A stretch of DNA of 64,000 nt from Paenibacillus sp. 19GGS1-52 (GCF_022369515.1 NZ_CP059724.1:2232001-2296000), one strand, 5' to 3'. Counted from the stretch's first letter, positions 44,190 through 53,717 are shown. The notes: generated by a model from the letters alone, not told the origin. Made by a program: numbers and translations.

Positions 44190-46026
44190 GCCTTTTCGCC
44201 ATCCTAAGCCAGTAATTGAGCTTGGAGAGGGAAGAAGCCTGGGTTCGGCCACGGGCCGCAAACCGAAAGCAAAAGCAAAGGATTGGGCAGGTACACTGAA
44301 GCGGCTCTGGAGATACCTTGCCAAACGTAAAGCCAGGTTGGGTCTGGTCTTGCTGATGGTTGTGCTCAGTTCAGCGTTAGCGCTGCTTGGCCCTTATATG
44401 ATTGGTAAAGCGGTCGATGTTTATCTGGAGGGTACAGGTGGACAGTCTTGGGGTATTTTTCTGATCAGCCTAGCACTTGTATATATATTCTACTCTTTGA
44501 CCTCCTGGCTGCAAAATATTTGGATGATCGAAATTGCCCAGGAAACGATATTCCGGATGCGTACTGATCTATTCAGTTATCTACATAGGCTGCCAATTTC
44601 GTTCTTTAACAAGAGACAGCAAGGAGAGATCATGAGCCGATTGACCAATGATATTGAAAATGTCAGCTCAACGCTTAACAGCTCGGCGATTCAGATTTTC
44701 TCCAGTATTTTGACACTGCTTGGCACTGTGGGGGTAATGCTGTGGCTCAGCCCCCTCCTAACGCTGCTAACGTTTATTGTTGTGCCTTTGATGGCGATAG
44801 GGATGCGCTGGATCACACGGCGAACCGGTCCACTATTTAAGGAAAGACAACGTAACATGGGTGAACTGAATGGTTATATTGAGGAAACGTTATCCGGACA
44901 GCGCATTATTAAGGCTTTTTCACAGGAAGAACGGGTTATCAACGGTTTTCGTGAACGCAACACACGGATCATGCTGTCAGGGTATTGGGCACAGGCGATC
45001 TCCGGCTTCATTCCCAAGCTGATGAATGGACTGAACAATCTAAGCTTTGCCATTGTTGCCGGAGTTGGTGGTCTGCTGGCGATCAACGGGTCCATCACAG
45101 TCGGAGTAATTATAGTGTTTGTGGAATATACACGCCAGTTCACTCGGCCGCTGAATGATCTGGCGAACCAGTGGAACACGCTCTTGTCGGCGATTGCCGG
45201 AGCGGAGCGGGTCTTCGAAGTGCTGGATGAGGAGACTGAGGCGAAGGATGAGGGCGCAGCGATCTCGCTGGATAAAGTGGAAGGTGCAGTGCGCTTTGCC
45301 GGAGTATCCTTTTCGTACGATGGAGGCGCAAATACACTACAGGATATTAGCTTTGAAGCAAAGCCAGGTGAGATGATCGCTTTGGTCGGGCCAACCGGTG
45401 CAGGCAAAACAACGCTGATCGGGTTATTATCCCGGTTCTATGATCCGAACGAGGGCAGCATAACGCTGGACGGGAAGGAACTTACCTCGATCCGACGTGA
45501 GAGTTTGCGGAGCAAGATGGCCTTTGTCCTGCAGGATTTATTCCTGTTCAAGGGAAGCATTCGCGATAATATCCGCTACGGCAGGCTGGACGCCTCCGAT
45601 GCGGAGGTTGAACAGGCTGCTAAACTGGCTAATGCTCATTCTTTTATTATGCGGATGCCGGATGGTTACGAGCGAATGCTCTCAGCAGATGGCAGTGGGA
45701 TTAGCCAAGGACAGAAGCAACTGCTGGCCATTGCACGGGCCATTCTCGCCAATCCTTCCATGCTGGTGCTCGATGAAGCGACGAGCAGCATTGACACGGT
45801 GACCGAGATCAAGATTCAGGAAGGGCTGCAGGCGTTGATGAAGGGGCGTACCAGCTTCGTGATCGCACACCGACTGAACACGATTCGTGCCGCTGACCGG
45901 ATTCTGGTACTTGAAGGCGGCCGTTTGCTGCAGCAAGGCAATCATGAAGAACTGCTGCGTCAAGGAGGACTCTATAGCGATTTGGTGCAGGGTAAGCGTA
46001 GAGTGACCGCCGAGGTTGAAGCCTAA
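44170..46026 (+). CDS. Heterodimeric ABC exporter subunit with canonical ATP site
   Basis: 618 aa with an about 50 aa N-terminal extension, six-helix membrane domain (about 55-340) and NBD (about 375-610). Walker A GPTGAGKTT, Walker B MLVLDEATSSID with catalytic Glu, H-loop FVIAHRL; the signature is divergent, GISQGQ. Its signature faces the degenerate site of the partner and its Walker motifs face the partner's LSGGQ, giving one working ATP site, as in TM287/288 or BmrCD (YheH-like). Confidence 0.92.
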   Translation: MFKALVEPFRHPKPVIELGEGRSLGSATGRKPKAKAKDWAGTLKRLWRYLAKRKARLGLVLLMVVLSSALALLGPYMIGKAVDVYLEGTGGQSWGIFLISLALVYIFYSLTSWLQNIWMIEIAQETIFRMRTDLFSYLHRLPISFFNKRQQGEIMSRLTNDIENVSSTLNSSAIQIFSSILTLLGTVGVMLWLSPLLTLLTFIVVPLMAIGMRWITRRTGPLFKERQRNMGELNGYIEETLSGQRIIKAFSQEERVINGFRERNTRIMLSGYWAQAISGFIPKLMNGLNNLSFAIVAGVGGLLAINGSITVGVIIVFVEYTRQFTRPLNDLANQWNTLLSAIAGAERVFEVLDEETEAKDEGAAISLDKVEGAVRFAGVSFSYDGGANTLQDISFEAKPGEMIALVGPTGAGKTTLIGLLSRFYDPNEGSITLDGKELTSIRRESLRSKMAFVLQDLFLFKGSIRDNIRYGRLDASDAEVEQAAKLANAHSFIMRMPDGYERMLSADGSGISQGQKQLLAIARAILANPSMLVLDEATSSIDTVTEIKIQEGLQALMKGRTSFVIAHRLNTIRAADRILVLEGGRLLQQGNHEELLRQGGLYSDLVQGKRRVTAEVEA

Positions 46027-46066
46027 GACAAAGTGAAATGCAGATACACGTGGATTACAATAAATA

Positions 46067-46116
46067 AGGCGAGAAATCCTATAGCACGCAGGTGCGTCAC
46101 TAAGGATATCTCGCCT
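46067..46116. terminator. Bidirectional hairpin between ABC exporter and DUF2627 gene
   Basis: AGGCGAGAAATCCTATAG pairs with CTAAGGATATCTCGCCT. Weak T-tracts; lies between convergent genes. Confidence 0.65.
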
Positions 46117-46145
46117 ATACTAGTAATAGTAAGAAAAGAAGTTGC

Positions 46146-46451
46146 TTAAGAACCAGCTTCCGGCGGTGTAGCCTGTTTAACCTGCTGTTTCTCCTTGAAA
46201 CGTGGGCCGACATAATTGCGTTTGCGGTCGCGGGCTAGAATCCAGCCACCCAGGAAGGTCATTCCAGCTGCAAAGATCAGAAGTCCGCCCCCAAAATGAA
46301 GCCATGCAAAAGCAGGGGTTACACTATCATCACCATGCATGGATATATAGTTGAAAATATCGTCTTTCATCATAATAAAGCCCTTCATGGCAAACAAGCC
46401 GGGAATGACAAGAATAAGGATGGCAATGAAGCGTGAAATCAGCAGTTTCAT
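46146..46451 (-). CDS. yqzF: DUF2627 membrane protein (YqzF-like)
   Basis: 101 aa, two membrane helices (LISRFIAILILVIPGLFAMKG; FGGGLLIFAAGMTFLGGWI). DUF2627 genes lie beside the branched-chain dehydrogenase operon in Bacillus, as here. Function unknown. Start near the conserved MKLLISRF. Confidence 0.8.
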   Translation of the reverse strand: MKLLISRFIAILILVIPGLFAMKGFIMMKDDIFNYISMHGDDSVTPAFAWLHFGGGLLIFAAGMTFLGGWILARDRKRNYVGPRFKEKQQVKQATPPEAGS

Positions 46452-46531
46452 AAGTATCTCCTACCCTTCTTAGCCCATTGGATTCCTCATTATGATAACG
46501 CTTCAACAGGGAAAAGTCTATTTGAAAGGAT

Positions 46532-46559
46532 TTGTAATCCTATTAAAAGAGAGTACAAT
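46532..46559 (+). promoter_or_regulatory. Probable sigma-A promoter of the bkd operon
   Basis: TTGTAA (46532-46537), 16 bp, TACAAT (46554-46559), 45 bp before lpdV. No -24/-12 (sigma-54) element is visible, unlike the sigma-L/BkdR-controlled B. subtilis operon. Confidence 0.5.
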
Positions 46560-46604
46560 ATATTAGGTTAAAGAGAACTTAAGTGTATGACTGGAGGATA
46601 TATC

Positions 46605-48026
46605 ATGACAATTACATGTGACGTGGCCATACTTGGCGGAGGAACCGGAGGTTATGTGGCGGCGATTCGTGCGGCTCAGCTTGGGAAGTCCGTTGTTGTT
46701 ATCGAAATGGACAAACTGGGGGGCACCTGCCTGCACCGAGGCTGTATTCCAAGTAAATCGCTGCTGCGCAGTGCAGAGGTATATGCTGAAATAAATGAGA
46801 GCGAGAGCTATGGCATCGAAACTTCAGGTGTACAACTGGTATTCCCGAAGGTACAACGTCGTAAGGAATCCGTGGTGGAGCAGCTTCATCAAGGTGTACA
46901 ATATTTGATGCGCAAAAATAAAATTCAAGTCTTAAAGGGCAAGGGGCGCGTCATCGGTCCTTCTATCTTCTCCCCGCGCAGCGGAGCTGTGGCGGTTGAA
47001 CTGGAAGATGGAGAAATGGAGACGGTAGTGTCTGGAAATCTTATTATTGCCACTGGCTCACGTCCGCGTATTCTGCCAGGGCTGGAACCGAATGGAAGGT
47101 TCATCCTATACAGTGAAGAAGCGTTGCAGATGGAAGAACTGCCGTCTTCCATTATTATTGTGGGTGGCGGAGTCATTGGCGTAGAATGGGCCTCGATGCT
47201 GGTCGATTTCGGCGTTGAGGTGACGGTGGTCGAAGTCGCAGGACAATTGCTGCCGCAGGAGGATGAAGAGGTAGCTCGTGAGCTGCAGCGATTATTGAAG
47301 AAGCGTGGCGTCAAGATATTGACGGGTACAATGGTTGACGCGGGTAGCTGTAAAGTGACTGACGCCGGCATTACAATTGAAGCCCGCAAAGGAGAGCAGA
47401 GCCAAAGGTTATCCGCTGAGAAGCTGCTTGTGTCAGTAGGTAGAGTAGCCAATATTGAAAATATTGGACTGGAGAACACAGACATTCATTATGATAAAGG
47501 TGTTATATCTGTGAATTCCAATATGCAGACTAATGAACCGCATATTTATGCTATTGGTGATTGTATCGGTGGACTTCAGCTGGCGCATGTCGCCAGCCAT
47601 GAAGGAATTATGGCAGTCAATCATTTGTCCGGCGAGAAGCAACATCCTTATCATGCACATCTTGTTCCCCGCTGTGTCTACACACGGCCTGAAGTGGCAA
47701 GTGTCGGTTATACGGAGAAGGAAGCGAAGACGCTGGGCCATGATATTGTGACTGGGAAATTCCCGTTCTCAGCGATCGGAAAAGCGATTGTATACGGTCA
47801 GAAAGACGGATTTGTCAAAGTTGTCGCTGATCGCACTAGTGGTGATATTCTCGGTGTGCAGATGATTGGCCCGCATGTTACTGATCTGATTGGGGAAGCA
47901 GCATTGGCACAGGTGCTGGATGCAACACCTTGGGAGATCGGCGAGACGATCCATGCTCACCCGACGCTTTCGGAAATTATCGGCGAAGCGATGTTAGCTG
48001 TGGACGGGCGTGCTATCGGGTTCTAG
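46605..48026 (+). CDS. lpdV: Dihydrolipoamide dehydrogenase (E3) of branched-chain complex
   Basis: 473 aa FAD/NAD flavoenzyme that reoxidises dihydrolipoyl E2. FAD motif ILGGGTGGYVAAIRA, redox disulfide GGTCLHRGCIPSKS, NAD-binding IIIVGGGVIGVEWASML, C-terminal HAHPTLSEIIGEA with the catalytic His-Glu pair. ATG 46605 after TGGAGGA. First gene of E3-E1alpha-E1beta-E2-lipB. The ptb-bcd-buk genes that precede lpdV in B. subtilis are absent. Confidence 0.94.
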   Translation: MTITCDVAILGGGTGGYVAAIRAAQLGKSVVVIEMDKLGGTCLHRGCIPSKSLLRSAEVYAEINESESYGIETSGVQLVFPKVQRRKESVVEQLHQGVQYLMRKNKIQVLKGKGRVIGPSIFSPRSGAVAVELEDGEMETVVSGNLIIATGSRPRILPGLEPNGRFILYSEEALQMEELPSSIIIVGGGVIGVEWASMLVDFGVEVTVVEVAGQLLPQEDEEVARELQRLLKKRGVKILTGTMVDAGSCKVTDAGITIEARKGEQSQRLSAEKLLVSVGRVANIENIGLENTDIHYDKGVISVNSNMQTNEPHIYAIGDCIGGLQLAHVASHEGIMAVNHLSGEKQHPYHAHLVPRCVYTRPEVASVGYTEKEAKTLGHDIVTGKFPFSAIGKAIVYGQKDGFVKVVADRTSGDILGVQMIGPHVTDLIGEAALAQVLDATPWEIGETIHAHPTLSEIIGEAMLAVDGRAIGF

Positions 48027-48150
48027 GATTTTCTTATCTTTTCTTTTTAGGTGCAAAGGGATTATAATAAGCCTAAGCCAAGTTTTAGTACCTGGTTATA
48101 AGATCAGGGTATGGTTGAACTTCACTAAAATTTTAGGAGGTACCTCTTGT

Positions 48151-49167
48151 ATGGAATCTCAAGGTACTGTAGAAACCGTTAACCGACATAAGCAACTTGG
48201 ACTCAGCGACGGCCAGGTCATCGATATGTACAGATATATGCTGCTCGCGCGCAAATACGACGAGCGCAGCCTACTGCTTCAACGTGCTGGCAAGATCAAC
48301 TTCCATGTCTCCGGGATTGGTCAGGAGGCTGGACAAGTGGCTGCTGCCTTTGCGCTGGATCGGCAAAGTGATTATTTTTTACCTTATTATCGTGATTATG
48401 CATTTGTGCTTACAGTAGGAATGACCACGCGAGAACTGATGTTATCTGTTTTTGCCAAAGCCGAGGACCCGAACAGTGGCGGACGGCAGATGCCAGGCCA
48501 CTTTGGAAGTAAGCGACTGCGTATCGTGACGGGCTCAAGCCCAGTAACTACGCAGGTGCCGCATGCGGTTGGTTTTGCGCTCGCGGCCAAGATGCAGAAG
48601 AAGAAATTTGTCTCCTTTGTCACGTTCGGAGAAGGCTCCAGCAATCAGGGGGATTTTCATGAAGCGTGTAATTTTGCCGGAGTAAATAAGCTCCCCGTCA
48701 TTATTTTTTGTGAGAATAACCAATATGCCATCTCGATACCTGCTCATAAACAGCTTGGCGGCAAGATCAGCGACCGAGCGTTGGGCTATGGATTTCCAGG
48801 TGTGCGTGTAGACGGCAATGATCCGCTAGAGGTGTATCGTGTAGTTAAGGAAGCACGGGAAAGAGCTATCGCAGGTGAAGGTCCTACGCTGGTTGAAGCC
48901 ATGATGTATCGTCTGTCTCCACACTCTACCTCTGATAATGATCTGGCTTACCGGACCAAAGAAGAAGTGGACGAGAACTGGAAGAAAGACGGTGTGGCCG
49001 GATTCCGCAATTACTTGATCGCACTGGGTTTATGGAGTGACGAGCAGGAACGCGACATGATTGCCGAGTGCAATCTGGAGCTGAAAGAAGCTATCGAATA
49101 CGCCGACAATGCACCGTTCCCTAAACCGGAAGATACGCTGCTGCATGTGTACGAAGGAGGGGTATAA
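48151..49167 (+). CDS. bkdAA: Branched-chain 2-oxoacid dehydrogenase E1 alpha
   Basis: 338 aa ThDP-dependent subunit: RAGKINFHVSGIGQEA, GRQMPGHFGSKR, and the ThDP/Mg motif GEGSSNQGDFHEACNFAGV (split: GEGSSNQGD, FHEACNFAGV). Decarboxylates 2-oxo acids of Val, Leu and Ile to prime branched-chain fatty acids. ATG 48151 behind TTTTAGGAGG, a sequence identical to the end of the family-A repeats. The frame is open from 48010 inside lpdV. Confidence 0.93.
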   Translation: MESQGTVETVNRHKQLGLSDGQVIDMYRYMLLARKYDERSLLLQRAGKINFHVSGIGQEAGQVAAAFALDRQSDYFLPYYRDYAFVLTVGMTTRELMLSVFAKAEDPNSGGRQMPGHFGSKRLRIVTGSSPVTTQVPHAVGFALAAKMQKKKFVSFVTFGEGSSNQGDFHEACNFAGVNKLPVIIFCENNQYAISIPAHKQLGGKISDRALGYGFPGVRVDGNDPLEVYRVVKEARERAIAGEGPTLVEAMMYRLSPHSTSDNDLAYRTKEEVDENWKKDGVAGFRNYLIALGLWSDEQERDMIAECNLELKEAIEYADNAPFPKPEDTLLHVYEGGV

Positions 49168-49170
49168 CTC

Positions 49171-50157
49171 ATGGCTATAATGGAATATATCGATGCGATC
49201 CGGCTGGCGATGAAAGAAGAGATGGAGCGCGATGAGTCCGTATTTGTGCTAGGTGAAGATGTTGGCCTTAAGGGCGGCGTATTTACCACAACGAAAGGTC
49301 TGCAGGATCAGTTCGGAGAAGCACGTGTATTGGATACACCACTGGCGGAATCGGCTATTGTCGGTGTAGCTATAGGGGCTGCTATGTATGGCATGAAGCC
49401 AATTGCTGAAATGCAATATTCCGACTTCATGCTGCCAGCGACGAATCAAATTATTAGCGAGGCGGCTAAAATTCGCTATCGTTCCAACAATGACTGGAAC
49501 TGTCCGATTGTGATTCGTGCCCCGATTGGTGGGGGGATTTTTGGCGGATTATATCATTCGCAGTGCCCGGAATCAATCTTTTTTGGCACACCAGGGCTGA
49601 AGATTGTGGCACCTTATTCGGCTTATGATGCCAAAGGACTTCTAAAGTCCGCTGTGCGTGATCCTGATCCTGTCATGTTCTTCGAGAACAAGAAATGCTA
49701 CAAGCTGATCAAAGGAGAAGTACCGGAAGGCGATTATACGGTCCCGATTGGAGAAGCGAATCTGCTGCGCGAGGGAAGCGATATTACAGTAATCGGCTAT
49801 AGTCTGCCACTGCATTTTGCCATGCAGGCTGCGGAAGAGTTGGAACGTGAGGAAGGCATTACCGCGCATATTCTGGATCTGCGCACACTTCAACCGTTGG
49901 ACCGCGAAGCGATTATTGCTGCAGCCCGCCAGACTGGGAAGGTGCTGATTGTCCATGAGGATAATAAGACCGGAGGAATTGGCGGCGAAGTGGCCGCTAT
50001 TATCGCTGAACATTGCCTGTTCGAGCTTGACGCACCGATATTCCGCCTTTGTGGTCCAGACGTGCCGGCTATGCCAATCAGTCCGCCGATGGAGAAGTTC
50101 TTCATGTTGAGCAAGGACAAGGTTAAGGCAGAAATGCTGCGGTTAGCGCAATATTAA
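49171..50157 (+). CDS. bkdAB: Branched-chain 2-oxoacid dehydrogenase E1 beta
   Basis: 328 aa transketolase-like beta subunit: LGEDVGLKGGVFTTTKGL, DTPLAESAIVGVAIGAA, GGGIFGGLYHSQCPE and C-terminal VHEDNKTGGIGGEV. Forms alpha2beta2 with the preceding gene; 3 bp gap. SD GAAGGAGGGG lies at the end of E1 alpha. Confidence 0.95.
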   Translation: MAIMEYIDAIRLAMKEEMERDESVFVLGEDVGLKGGVFTTTKGLQDQFGEARVLDTPLAESAIVGVAIGAAMYGMKPIAEMQYSDFMLPATNQIISEAAKIRYRSNNDWNCPIVIRAPIGGGIFGGLYHSQCPESIFFGTPGLKIVAPYSAYDAKGLLKSAVRDPDPVMFFENKKCYKLIKGEVPEGDYTVPIGEANLLREGSDITVIGYSLPLHFAMQAAEELEREEGITAHILDLRTLQPLDREAIIAAARQTGKVLIVHEDNKTGGIGGEVAAIIAEHCLFELDAPIFRLCGPDVPAMPISPPMEKFFMLSKDKVKAEMLRLAQY

Positions 50158-50159
50158 AT

Positions 50160-50212
50160 TTAAGTGGATCATGCGAAATCAGAAAAGCGATGCTCCATAA
50201 AACTTTAGGGAG
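50160..50212 (+). repeat. SD-proximal repeat, partial single unit (family A, locus A4)
   Basis: GTGGATCATGCGAAATC followed by GCTCCATAAAACTTTAGGGA at 50192-50211. The 3' end is the family-A consensus and again supplies the SD (AGGGAG) of the next gene. The 5' part is degenerate. Confidence 0.65.
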
Positions 50213-50220
50213 TTGAAAAA

Positions 50221-51570
50221 ATGTCAGACAACCAAACGTTGACCGATGTGATTATGCCGCAGTTGGCGGAATCATTGGTATCAGCAACGATCGGCAAATG
50301 GCTGAAGAAGCCGGGTGACCGGGTAGAGGAATACGAGCCACTATGTGAGCTTATTACAGATAAAGTAAATGCTGAGCTACCCTCCACTATAGAAGGAATT
50401 ATGGGCGAATGGTTAGCGGAGGAAGGCCAGACTGTTAATGTAGGGGAAGTTATCTGCCGTATTGCTGTTTCTGTAGCCGCTCCAAAAGCTACCCAAGGTA
50501 CAAGCAATGCTGCTGTGCAGGCTCCTTCAATGGTGTCTGGACAAAATGCGACCCCTACGGGTGATTCGTCGATGCGGGCACGTTACTCTCCAGCAGTGCA
50601 GACCCTCGCTGCGGAGCACGGTGTTAATTTAACGGCCGTATCAGGAACCGGTATGGGAGGTCGTATTACACGCAAAGATGTACTGTCCTTTATTGAAGGC
50701 GGTGGAACCTCTGTCGCAACAGCACCAACAGCTGCAATAGCGACACCACCGACACATCAAGTCACTACTGAGGAAGCAAATCAAGCTCTACAGCCGGATC
50801 GTCACTCCGGTCTGCACTTAAGCGAATCACCACGTATTCCTACGATTGAAGTAGAGGGTGGACGGGGCAGCAGTTCGGAATTCTTGATCGATGTAACCCC
50901 CATCCGAAATACAATCGCCACCAGAATGCGTCAAAGTGTATCGGAGATTCCACATGCCTGGACCATGATTGAGGTAGACGTTACCAATCTCGTGATGCTG
51001 CGGAATAGGCTCAAAGATGATTTTAAACGCAAGGAAGGCATTAATTTGACCTATCTGTCCTTTCTGATGAAGGCAGTCGTGAGCGCTATTAAGGATTACC
51101 CGATCATGAACTCTGTTTGGGCCGTAGACAAAATTATCGTTAAGCGTGATATCAATATTTCGCTAGCTGTAGGTACAGAGGATTCAGTAATGACGCCAGT
51201 GATCAAAAAAGCCGATCAGAAGAATATTGCTGGCTTGGCTCGTGAGATTGATGAATTGGCGCTGAAGACCCGTGAAGGCAAGCTGCGGCTTGAGGATATG
51301 CAGGGCGGAACCTTTACAGTTAATAATACAGGTTCTTTCGGTTCGATTCTTTCTTATCCAATCATTAACTATCCGCAGGCAGCAATAGTGACGTTCGAAT
51401 CGATTGTGAAGAGACCTGTTGTAATTAACGATATGATTGCAGTGCGTTCCATGGCCAATATTTGTTTATCGCTGGATCACCGGATTCTGGATGGGGTAAT
51501 TTGCGGCCGTTTTCTGCAGCGCGTGAAGGATAATGTTGAAGGATATACACCTGATACCAAACTTTATTAA
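50221..51570 (+). CDS. bkdB: Branched-chain 2-oxoacid dehydrogenase E2 (lipoamide acyltransferase)
   Basis: 449 aa: lipoyl domain (1-80, lipoyl-Lys in ITDKVNAEL), Ala/Pro/Thr linker, E1/E3-binding domain (about 120-160, ARYSPAVQTLAAEHGV), second linker, catalytic domain (about 220-449) with SLDHRILDG (His-Asp pair). Core of the complex. Followed by lipB, which supplies its octanoyl groups. Confidence 0.94.
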   Translation: MSDNQTLTDVIMPQLAESLVSATIGKWLKKPGDRVEEYEPLCELITDKVNAELPSTIEGIMGEWLAEEGQTVNVGEVICRIAVSVAAPKATQGTSNAAVQAPSMVSGQNATPTGDSSMRARYSPAVQTLAAEHGVNLTAVSGTGMGGRITRKDVLSFIEGGGTSVATAPTAAIATPPTHQVTTEEANQALQPDRHSGLHLSESPRIPTIEVEGGRGSSSEFLIDVTPIRNTIATRMRQSVSEIPHAWTMIEVDVTNLVMLRNRLKDDFKRKEGINLTYLSFLMKAVVSAIKDYPIMNSVWAVDKIIVKRDINISLAVGTEDSVMTPVIKKADQKNIAGLAREIDELALKTREGKLRLEDMQGGTFTVNNTGSFGSILSYPIINYPQAAIVTFESIVKRPVVINDMIAVRSMANICLSLDHRILDGVICGRFLQRVKDNVEGYTPDTKLY

Positions 51571-51607
51571 GAAGAAACAGCTTCACGTGAAAAGGGGACC
51601 TGACGGT

Positions 51608-52327
51608 ATGAATAATACAGATGCACGTGAACTGGAAATATTATATATACCGCTAATGGAATATGGTGCGGCCTGGGAGCTGCAAAAAGAGTCCGTCCAG
51701 GCCATAGATGCTGGCGAGCAGCCAGAACGGCTTATTCTTTTGCAGCATCCCCCGACCTATACGATTGGCTCCCAGAATCATCCAGAACATCTTCTCCTGA
51801 ATGGCGAACAGCTTCAGGAAAAAGGAATTGCGTTGTTTGAAATCGACCGGGGTGGAGATATTACATACCATGGTCCGGGTCAGCTGGTTGGATATCCACT
51901 GCTTAAACTTGGAGAGGAAGGCAAGGTAGATCTTCACGAGTACTTGCGCAGCTTAGAGGCTGTAATTATTGATTATTTGGCTTCCTATGGAATTGTTGGA
52001 GACCGCAAGCCTGAATATACGGGCGTGTGGGTAGGCGACAAGAAGATTTGTGCCATTGGTGTCAAATTCAACAAGAGTAAGCTCCGTAGAGGATTTATCA
52101 CTAGCCACGGTTTTGCGTTTAATGTCTCGGAGGGCATCGCTGAGAAAGGCTTCCAAGGAATTATCCCCTGCGGTATAACGGAGTATGGGGTAACTTCACT
52201 GGAGGAATGCGCAGGTCGGATGTTTGAGCTGGAGGAGGTAGCGAAGGAACTGGTTCCTCACTTCCTGAAGCATTTTCCGTATGATAAGCATAGCGCCTTC
52301 AGCAGCTCGGTTCAAGCTGATCAATAA
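51608..52327 (+). CDS. lipB: Octanoyl-ACP:protein N-octanoyltransferase LipB
   Basis: 239 aa. Transfers octanoate from ACP to lipoyl domains. Conserved GGDITYHGPGQLVGYPLL and the acyl-intermediate Cys in IPCGITEYGVTSL with Lys in KICAIGVKF. ATG 51608 after AAAAGGGGA; the frame is open from 51533 inside bkdB. Its place at the end of the E2 operon fits substrate coupling. Many Bacillota use LipM/LipL instead. Confidence 0.94.
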   Translation: MNNTDARELEILYIPLMEYGAAWELQKESVQAIDAGEQPERLILLQHPPTYTIGSQNHPEHLLLNGEQLQEKGIALFEIDRGGDITYHGPGQLVGYPLLKLGEEGKVDLHEYLRSLEAVIIDYLASYGIVGDRKPEYTGVWVGDKKICAIGVKFNKSKLRRGFITSHGFAFNVSEGIAEKGFQGIIPCGITEYGVTSLEECAGRMFELEEVAKELVPHFLKHFPYDKHSAFSSSVQADQ

Positions 52328-52333
52328 GCAGGC

Positions 52334-52367
52334 TAATAGCGGCCAGGGAGTCCCTGGCCGCTATTAT
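52334..52367. terminator. Strong terminator of the bkd-lipB operon
   Basis: TAATAGCGGCCAGGGA / TCCCTGGCCGCTATTA, 16 bp perfect stem with minimal loop. Confidence 0.85.
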
Positions 52368-52388
52368 TAACGAAAGCCTAGGCAGTAA

Positions 52389-52493
52389 TTATCCTGCAAG
52401 AAAAGGCTCAATCATAAATAATACGGTAGATGCGATCATAGCTAACAGCATGACGTAAATAACAACACGGAACCATTTTTTTTGACGTTGCAT
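52389..52493 (-). CDS. prli42: Prli42-like stressosome-associated miniprotein
   Basis: 34 aa: basic N-terminus MQRQKKWFRVV, then a single membrane helix IYVMLLAMIASTVLFMI. Matches the Prli42 pattern (basic start, VVYxMLIAMxxSTLL) known from Listeria, where it anchors the RsbR stressosome to the membrane. AAAGGAG SD 6 nt from ATG. Too short for usual gene calling. Whether this organism has a stressosome cannot be seen here. Confidence 0.8.
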   Translation of the reverse strand: MQRQKKWFRVVIYVMLLAMIASTVLFMIEPFLAG

Positions 52494-52589
52494 GAGTGAC
52501 TCCTTTAGTATTAGTTTAAGTTATAAGCATACAGATTTGTTGACGTAGTACAACCATTGTACCGTATCCGTGAAAGAGAGGGAAGTCTA

Positions 52590-53717
52590 GTGATAGCACA
52601 AGATCGATTGATCCAGGAGTTTATGGAGCTTGTACGTGTAGATAGTGAGACAGGAAATGAACGGGGAATTGCTGATGTTCTGAAGAGTAAATTTAACGCC
52701 TTGGGATTGGAAGTCATCGAGGATGATTCCCAGGAAAGAACCGGGCATGGAGCAGGAAACCTGTTCGTGACCTGGGCAGCAGAGCATGGTGGGGCTGGTC
52801 CCAAGCTGCTGTTCACCTGTCATATGGATACTGTTGTTCCCGGTAAAGGAATTAAGCCAACACTTGGAGAAGATGGTTGGATTACAAGTGATGGCACTAC
52901 CATTCTTGGAGCAGATGACAAGGCCGGCTTGGCTGCGCTATTTGAAGCCATCCGGGTCATTCAGGAGCAGAGTATTCCGCACGGACAAATACAGTTTGTG
53001 ATCACAGCAGGTGAAGAATCCGGGCTGTTAGGCGCACGTGCGATGGATCCAAAGTATTTGGATGCAGACTTTGGTTTTGCACTGGACTCCAATGGTGAAG
53101 TTGGAGCTATCGCCGTTGCTGCCCCGACACAAGCTAGAGTAACTATGCAGATCTTTGGGAAGTCTGCTCATGCTGGCGTCAATCCAGAGGATGGGATTAG
53201 TGCTATTCAAGTAGCCAGTAAAGCGATTTCGGCAATGAAGCTTGGACGTATTGACAGCGAGACAACAGCCAATATTGGCAAATTCGCTGGCGGCGGACCT
53301 ACGAATGTAGTCTGTGATCATGTACAGCTGGATGCAGAAGCTCGCAGTATTGTACAGGAGAAGGTTGACCTGCAGATAGCTTCCATGCGTGAAGCGCTGG
53401 AAACGACAGTTCGGGAATACGGTGCAGAGTGTGAATTCCGCAGCGAAATTATTTACCCTGCCTTCAGCTTTAATGAACATGATCCGGTTGTTCAGCTTGC
53501 TGATCGTGCAATATCCTCCATTGGCTTACAGCCTCGGCTGTTTGCATCCGGTGGTGGCAGTGACGCGAACGTGTTCAATGGCCTTAAGGTTCCTACCGTT
53601 AACCTATCAGTTGGTTATGAGCATATTCACACCACAAAGGAACGTATTAAGGCTGAAGATATTATAAAAGTTGCCAAACTAGTCGTTGCTATCGTTAAAG
53701 AAAGTGTTAAAGCTTAA
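52590..53717 (+). CDS. yqjE: M20-family tripeptidase-like aminopeptidase (YqjE)
   Basis: 375 aa metallopeptidase T-like protein. Metal ligands: FTCHMDTVVPG (His, Asp), GADDKAGLAAL (Asp), TAGEESGLLGA (catalytic Glu pair), ALDSNGEVG and C-terminal GYEHIHTTKE (His). Small dimerisation domain in the middle. GTG 52590 with GAGAGGGA SD. Same order relative to bkd as B. subtilis yqjE. Probably cleaves N-terminal residues from tripeptides. Confidence 0.9.
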   Translation: MIAQDRLIQEFMELVRVDSETGNERGIADVLKSKFNALGLEVIEDDSQERTGHGAGNLFVTWAAEHGGAGPKLLFTCHMDTVVPGKGIKPTLGEDGWITSDGTTILGADDKAGLAALFEAIRVIQEQSIPHGQIQFVITAGEESGLLGARAMDPKYLDADFGFALDSNGEVGAIAVAAPTQARVTMQIFGKSAHAGVNPEDGISAIQVASKAISAMKLGRIDSETTANIGKFAGGGPTNVVCDHVQLDAEARSIVQEKVDLQIASMREALETTVREYGAECEFRSEIIYPAFSFNEHDPVVQLADRAISSIGLQPRLFASGGGSDANVFNGLKVPTVNLSVGYEHIHTTKERIKAEDIIKVAKLVVAIVKESVKA

